This document shows positions 58,701 to 64,000 of a stretch of DNA of 64,000 nt, in pieces. The notes below the pieces were generated by a model that saw nothing but the letters and a program-made list of their open reading frames with translations, searched no databases and had not been told where the DNA came from. The stretch is taken from assembly GCA_038025085.1 (NCBI GenBank), contig CM076154.1, positions 31,674,501 through 31,738,500 of the forward strand, written 5' to 3'. The translations under genes and the position numbers were made by a program. This DNA comes from Tetragonia tetragonoides (taxonomy: Eukaryota > Streptophyta > Magnoliopsida > Caryophyllales > Aizoaceae). Position 1 is the first letter of the stretch, and each line of letters begins with the position of its first letter.

Positions 58701-59812
58701 CTGATCGTATTACGCTCCCTTCGCCCCGTAGCTCTTTTATGAAAAAGCCTGGTATTACGATCCCCCGCGAAGAGCCACAGAACTCGAGACCTTTGCCTCC
58801 AAAACAATTCTTCCTCCTTCACAAGGGCATCAATATCCTGTAAAATCTGCCTGCGCTCTGACAATTGTTGTTCATTTAAGCGACCCCCATTTAATCTTTT
58901 GAGCCGCTTCCTCTTTTTCCTCAACTCACGAAATAATTTTCCATAAACACCTGAGCTCCATTCCTCTAATTCAGCCGCACACAGAGCTATCTTCTCCTGT
59001 GCAGTAGGTCCCCCACCAACCCAAGCTTGTTCAATTATCTCTGCACATTGAGTATTTTCCGTCCACAGCTGTTCAAAACAAAAAACACGTCGCCCCTTAC
59101 TTCGATCATCATCACCATTCAAACGGAGCTTAATAGGAGCATGATCACTCCATTCTCTGTCCAAGTGCACCACCTTTGCGTGGGGAAACAAGTCCAGCCA
59201 CGTATCCAACGCCAAGGCTCTATCGAGTCTCTGCGTGTTCTCATCACCCCCACGCCCATTATCATAAGTAAACTCATCACCAATAAAACGTACCTCTCTA
59301 AAACCACAACGATCTACTACTACTCTGAAATTACGCATTTGCCATTCTGCTCTCTCACCTCTACCAGCCATCTCATTACTAAACAAAATCTCATTGAAAT
59401 CCCCCATACAAACCCAAGGGGCATTCCTCTCACTAGCTAGCAAGTCCAGAAGAGACCACGAGAGATGTCTATTCTGAACCTCTGGCCAGCCATAAAAGCC
59501 TGTAAACCGCCAATCATTAGTGCCAAAACCTCCTTCCACCATAACATCAATATGGTGCAAGGACATAGAGAGAAGCGACACCACACACTCTCGCTTCCAA
59601 AGTAATGCAAGACCTCCAGCACGTCCCGCACTATCAACAAACAAACCCTCATAACCATGCAGTTTATCCCGAACAAGAGCCATTTCACGTCCACTCAATT
59701 TCGTTTCGTAAAGAAATAAAATAGACGGGGCCTCTCTCCGGACTAGGTCCCGGAGTCTAGCAACTGCCCGGAGGTTGGCCAGCCCCCGACAGTTGTGGTA
59801 TAAAATACTCAT
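55798..59812 (-). pseudogene. LINE ORF2 (endonuclease, reverse transcriptase, zf-RVT, RNase H), one frameshift and one stop
   Basis: ORF2 nicks target DNA and copies the LINE RNA at the nick. The endonuclease begins MSILYHNCRGLANLR, with ETKL, CMGDFNEIL, LDRAL and SDHAPIKL. The RT follows with KVPGPDGM, then [35 protein letters not shown] and the catalytic FFADDSLLF (about 57755-57775). The zinc region CSGCNREDEHGIHVLLEC is at about 56530-56580. The C-terminal RNase H (RVT_3 type) shows INVDAG, EIAEAKAV and VETDSLS. The frame shifts by one base at about 58205-58245 inside the RT. A TGA at 56635 replaces the Trp of the MFMWRACREALPT-type motif. Otherwise it is open. Confidence 0.93.
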
Positions 59813-61252
59813 TGCGTCTGGCGGGCCCGGTCATCTCCGGACTCCGCCTTACTCGCCAGTAAAGAATTTGGACACATGTAAACTTTCGTCGACACCGTAC
59901 CACCATCCTCATCAATCATTATAGCTTCTAGGCTACCCCCTCTACCCCGCTTCCCCATACTCATACTCTCACCATGCAGGCTGTCCTGTAATTCCACCCC
60001 ACCGCCTTTAAACTCCCGAGCTTTCTTTATCCACTTCCTACTTCCACTACCCTTCACACTGTATGACCCAGCCTGAAACACCCCTTTTATTCCTCCTTGA
60101 CTTTGTTCCTCACTAGCATTATCAGCCAAAGACAAACTATCAATCTGGGACAAAGCTCCACCAACCTCTCCTAGCACCTTAGTACTCACGTCCCTCTCTA
60201 CCTCATGTGTTTCCCGTTGTGTTTCCCCATCCGTGCCAAAAGTGGCACGGATTCCCTCTCTCTCACCACTCTCCCCAGCTTGAACCCCCACCTCTTCCCT
60301 GCCTCTCTCATCCTCACTCTTACTTTCTGTTACTTCCTCGCGACCACCCGACCTTCCCCCTAGGACTGGCGCCGTCAGATTCTCGTTCGAAGTAGTACCA
60401 CTAGCACCAAACTTCAAAGCTTTTCTGCATGTTTGTAACACTGGGGTTTGCAATTCTTCAAAAATCTTTTTCTCCCTCTTTCTCTGCCACCGTGATTCTA
60501 CGACCGACCTTATTCGGGGTCGCACGTAGCCAACTACCATATTGTAGCCCAAGTGCCTTTATCTCCTCATCCCCATATGTCTCACATTCCTTGTCAAGGT
60601 GCCCAATTAGTCCACAAGCATAACAATAATTGGGGAGATACCTGTATTTGAACGACACCCAGACCTCCCCAATATCGTCAAAGACCATCTTCATACCCCT
60701 CGTTAATGGCTTTTTGATGTTCACCGTTGCCCTAATGTTCATAGCTTTTTCCCAACCAAAATCCACAGAGGGATCATATTCGATGAAACCCCCGATTCTA
60801 TCACCGATCAACTTGGCCGTGTCTCTATCACGCGGCCCAAAAGGAACTCCCCTCGCTGTCACCCAGAATTTCGTCTTCTCAAACACTAGATCCTCTGGTT
60901 TATCTGTTCCTTTTACTTCCTGTAACGCTAGTAGATGCCCATCAAAAGTCCAAGGCTCATTATCAAGCACATGCTGGCGATCTGCTTCATTCACAAACTG
61001 GAAAATAAAGGTCTTTGCATCTAAATCTTTAATCACAAGACCTTTTCGAGTTTTCCAGATTTTGTCCATGGTTTCTTTAAAAGCCCTAATATTAAAAGGC
61101 TTTTGAGTCATCAATTGCCCTGCAAGACTTAGCGTAATTCGTCGATCCACCACCGCCGCCTTCTTCCCCGTCGCCACCACAGCAGTCTCCTCCTCCTCCG
61201 TTAACCTTAACTTTCTCCAGTCCATCTCACTCAACTCAGCCGCCATAGCCAA
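59809..61252 (-). pseudogene. LINE ORF1 (DUF4283 plus CCHC zinc knuckle), one frameshift
   Basis: ORF1 proteins bind the LINE RNA and form the ribonucleoprotein particle. The first frame (61252-60458) has the DUF4283 region (about residues 35-170: TLSLAGQLMTQKPFNIRAFK, then FVNEADRQHVLDNEPWTFDG). A zinc knuckle follows at about residue 210 (CYACGLIGHLDKEC). The frame shifts once near 60500-60550, and the second frame (to 59809) is a hydrophilic, Ser/Gly/Glu-rich tail. Its TGA overlaps the ORF2 ATG in ATGA (59812-59809). Confidence 0.9.
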
Positions 61253-61447
61253 AACACAACAAAATCCCCCAAATCAGAACCGTCACCAAAAGAAGGAAGC
61301 CTATTTCAACCTCGCCAATTGAATAGCGTTAAAATCCTCACCAAAGAGGTCCAAATCTGTCACATGCAGTTAACACTCTCACAACCTACGGTTTCGACTC
61401 TGTTTTCTCTTGGGAGAGACGCGAGAGAAAAGTTTTTTTTGTTTGTT

Positions 61448-61463
61448 AAATATTATATTTTCT
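61448..61463. repeat. Target site duplication of the LINE, right copy
   Basis: AAATATTATATTTTCT, identical to 55684-55699. Confidence 0.95.
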
Positions 61464-62487
61464 AATAAGATAATATTTTACCAAATAATAGACAAATTTC
61501 CACTCAGAAAATATTTAATATTTTCGGTCACTATATAGTATATAATAAAATTAAAATATATTTTAAAAATAAAATCCTCCCATATGTAAGAGATATCTTT
61601 TCCATATGAAAGATCAATATAATCTCAAGTAAGAATACTATCTAGTAATAATATTCTACTTTTACCAAAATAATAATCTTTTAGGAAATACTGAATGTAT
61701 GTGTAAATAGTAAACTGTAGTCTCCCAATATGTAACGTCTCACCTAAGGAATACGCCATAGTCACGTTTCTCAATATAAGAATGTTTCTCTCAAATCGTT
61801 TATTTAGTTTGCCCAACTAATTAAGTAATCAAATTAACTTTATCTTTAAGAACTTTGAACAAATGAGCACCAAAAAATATAACCATTAAATTGTTGAGCT
61901 TCATAAGTCTTTAAACTTGATTGTCATCTCCATTGTTGTATAGCAACTTCATGATTCAACCTATTATCAATATGAACTAATCTACAAGCTTGCATAAACA
62001 CATTAGTAACTTCAATATATTAAATGGATAGTTCAACTAATATGTATTATATTTCATTTAACTTAATTTAGTTTGTCGTCATCAAAACAATCATATTTCA
62101 ACAGTAAGGCTGCATACAATGGACCCCCTATTATCCTGGAGCCTCTTTAAAGACATTGGGATAATGTTAATGTTGACATGTACTTAGTCTTAGGAGTAAC
62201 TAGTAAGCTTTGTACATGTTTTGACCTGTGACTATGAGAAGTAGTAGTCATTACATCTTACGAAAAGTAGGTCTAACATTCAAGAAATTCGCATAGCTTT
62301 CGCAAGGACTAATACCGTCCACCTAAATACAGTTCAATCTCATATTTTCTAACTTCTTCAAAGATAAATAATAATGTACAAATCTTAGGAATGGATGCAC
62401 TATATACAGCAGTTTGGCAAGTAATGAGAGCTGATGCCTAATGTATTCTTTGGGATGGAAAGTTTTCTTTGTATCCGATAGATATTA
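61464..62487. other. AT-rich intergenic, no gene seen
   Basis: Nothing is firmly identified. TAAGGCTGCATACAATGGACCCCC at about 62106 resembles the conserved head of a widespread plant SINE but lacks the rest. Confidence 0.4.
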
Positions 62488-62757
62488 TTCCCTCCGTCCT
62501 ACAATATAAGTCGTTCTTAAAAATTGATTTTTTTCCATATTGTAAGTCATTTTAGAGTTCCAACAAGCATTTATTATTGTTTGCCTATTCTACCTACTTT
62601 CACATTACCTCATTAATTACTCACTTTTTGGCTAAATACAAAGTCAAGGGGTAAACTAGTCAAGTTTAATTATTTTTGATAGAATTGAGACTATTTAATA
62701 ACTTTCTTAATTCGTGTGAAAAAACCTTAAACGACTTATATTGTGAGACGGAGGGAG
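62488..62757. mobile_element. Stowaway MITE (Tc1/Mariner), 270 bp
   Basis: The ends TTCCCTCCGTCCTACAATATAAGTCG and CGACTTATATTGTGAGACGGAGGGAG are inverted repeats with the CTCCCTCCGTCC Stowaway signature. TA duplications lie at 62486-62487 and 62758-62759. No coding capacity. Confidence 0.93.
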
Positions 62758-62759
62758 TA

Positions 62760-63317
62760 CTAATTAAGCTGGGGGAATAGGATTGATGGGAATAGCATTT
62801 ATACATGATTCATCAATGTTTGATATGGTTAAGCAGCTAGGAGGCACGGAAATTTTCTTTGTTTCCTCTAACAGAAAGTTCTTTAATGATGTTTTAATGA
62901 AATATAATTACCAACCCTTAACTTTATTCATGACCAGTTGTCTTAATTTTGGGTTGGAACCTCACTTGACGGACTATGATACACTTACACTAAGTGTATA
63001 TGGGCAGAGATACACAAATAATCTCAGCCATTCACATGTCTATAATTAAGAATTTTTTTTCAACTTGTGGAGGGAAAATAAAAGGGCCAATGGAGGAAAA
63101 AAAAAATTACCAGGTTTGGAGCTGAAAAAAATACCATAAAAGGAAATGTGAATGACCCAAAAAAGCATGAGAGAGAAAACAGAAACAAAATAAAAAAACA
63201 AGTTCCATTATTTTCGGTCATCTTCCAACTTCTTCGGTTACTTTCCATCGACCTCCATTAAAAAAAAGAGGAGTCTATTTATTATCGACTTATAATTATT
63301 TTTATACGGTAATTCTT
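62760..63317. other. Intergenic, no gene seen
   Basis: It includes TTTGGGTTGGAACCTCACTTGAC (about 62948), the same phrase as at about 15998, so a fragment of the same LTR-type repeat is likely. The plus frame 62783-63049 has no recognisable homology. Confidence 0.4.
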
Positions 63318-63635
63318 TCCCACCCATATATTTTCGGCAAAGCTTTACACCATTTTTTCGATTATTTTTCCGGCGAATAGCGAAGTCTGTTCCTGGTAAA
63401 TACGAGATTACTTCGTGTATATCGAAAAGTTATCTTCGTTTTTATCGAAAAGTTATTTTTCGTATGACGACAATCAAAGTAGGTGATTAGTGTATATATT
63501 GGTAGCAAAACAATTTTCATTTGTAAACTTTTAAGTGTTTTGTTGGTAGCAAAATTATCTGTCAAAACATTGGTAGCAAATTTAGTTTGTACTTGTATTT
63601 ACATTAGTGAAGTCCTTAGTAGCAAAATGTATCCC
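63318..63635 (-). repeat. Dispersed 320-bp repeat, copy 2 (inverted relative to 45100-45423)
   Basis: The reverse complement matches 45100-45423. The minus-strand frame 63362-63565 (67 codons) parallels the 66-codon frame there. At 63640-63715 a related TTACGTTAGTGAA...GGTAGCAAAATTACATCCC unit follows, so the repeat is internally tandem. Confidence 0.8.
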
Positions 63636-63797
63636 TGATTACAAAATTAGTTAGTACTTGGATTTTACGTTAGTGAAAAATTTGGTAGCAAAATTACATC
63701 CCTTCCAAATTAATACTTTACCGCAATCTCGCCGGAAAAAATGGCGTAACCTAGAACAAAAAAAAGATTTCTCAGTTCTATCTCGACAGATTGAAAC

Positions 63798-63925
63798 ATG
63801 AAAATATTTGGGTGTCTAAATCAACTAGAAATTCTATATTTCACTAATTTTAGAAATTTCTAATATGAAAATATTTGGGTGTCTAAATCAACTAGAAATT
63901 CTATATTTCACTAATTTTGAAAATT
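63798..63925. repeat. Tandem duplication, period 66 bp
   Basis: ATGAAAATATTTGGGTGTCT starts at 63798 and 63864. The copies are nearly identical for about 60 bp. The remaining bases to 64000 hold nothing recognised. Confidence 0.9.
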
Positions 63926-64000
63926 TTTAATTTTCGCTGGAAAATAAGTTTGACGTTTTAATTTTATCGGAAAAAACAATTGTTTAAAGGAGTAACGCCG

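Larger units (their letters stand above)
55700..61447 (-). mobile_element. Full-length L1-type LINE, 5.75 kb
   Basis: Bounded by a perfect 16-bp target duplication. The T run at 55700-55711 is the reversed poly-A tail. A leader of about 195 bp (61253-61447) precedes ORF1. It carries ORF1 and ORF2 in the usual order and is nearly intact: one frameshift in ORF1, and one frameshift and one nonsense change in ORF2. The perfect duplication and few lesions indicate a recent insertion. It belongs to a different lineage from the LINE at 10.6-15.65 kb, whose RT differs strongly. Confidence 0.95.

Noticed and set aside
59027..59440. 137-codon plus-strand frame
   Set aside because: Antisense shadow of LINE ORF2.
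62783..63049. 88-codon plus-strand frame
   Set aside because: No motif; overlaps a dispersed LTR-type phrase.

Overview
This is nuclear DNA of a flowering plant, almost certainly a eudicot. The evidence is AT-rich intergenic sequence, genes split by GT-AG introns, plant-specific families (a GH3 acyl-amido synthetase, an MMD1-type PHD protein, a clade-E PP2C), and a dense load of plant transposons. Caryophyllales is possible, but that is only a guess from the look of the repeats and of a knottin-like peptide gene.

Layout. 1-0.5 kb is the 3' end of a Ty1/copia element. 2.9-10.6 kb is a gag-only LTR retrotransposon on the minus strand (Tat/Ogre-like) with a truncated 3' LTR. It interrupts the RNase H end of a decayed L1-type LINE (10.6-15.65 kb). 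16.4-19.7 kb is a four-exon GH3.10/DFL2 orthologue (minus) with a one-base frameshift in exon 1. 23.5 kb has a tRNA-Gln(CUG) followed by a SINE. 24.3-28.2 kb is an intact three-exon MMD1-like PHD-finger gene (minus). 28.5-33.1 kb is a transposon cluster: two foldback elements and a nested hAT/MULE-like complex. A 54-residue membrane protein gene lies at 33.3 kb (plus) and a two-exon secreted Cys-rich peptide gene at 37.2-37.6 kb (minus). A SINE with perfect target duplications is at 38.0 kb. 39.1-43.3 kb is an intact five-exon PP2C gene (minus).

45-64 kb is mostly mobile DNA. It holds a SINE, a 1.24-kb foldback element with about 470-bp arms, a solo LTR (50.58-54.56 kb) split by a CACTA transposon that carries a spliced ULP1-like C48 peptidase reading frame, a nearly intact full-length LINE (55.7-61.45 kb) with a perfect 16-bp target duplication, a Stowaway MITE, and one arm of a dispersed 320-bp inverted repeat whose partner is at 45.1 kb.

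The host genes do not form a pathway or cluster: they act in jasmonate/auxin-type conjugation (GH3.10), male meiosis (MMD1-like), signalling dephosphorylation (PP2C), and two small uncharacterised peptides. The most informative biology is the nested-insertion history, the ULP1-carrying CACTA element, the GH3.10 frameshift, the candidate knottin-like peptide and the long foldback with inward-facing TATA boxes. All calls were read by eye; splice sites were chosen from GT/AG signals and phase consistency, without transcript data.
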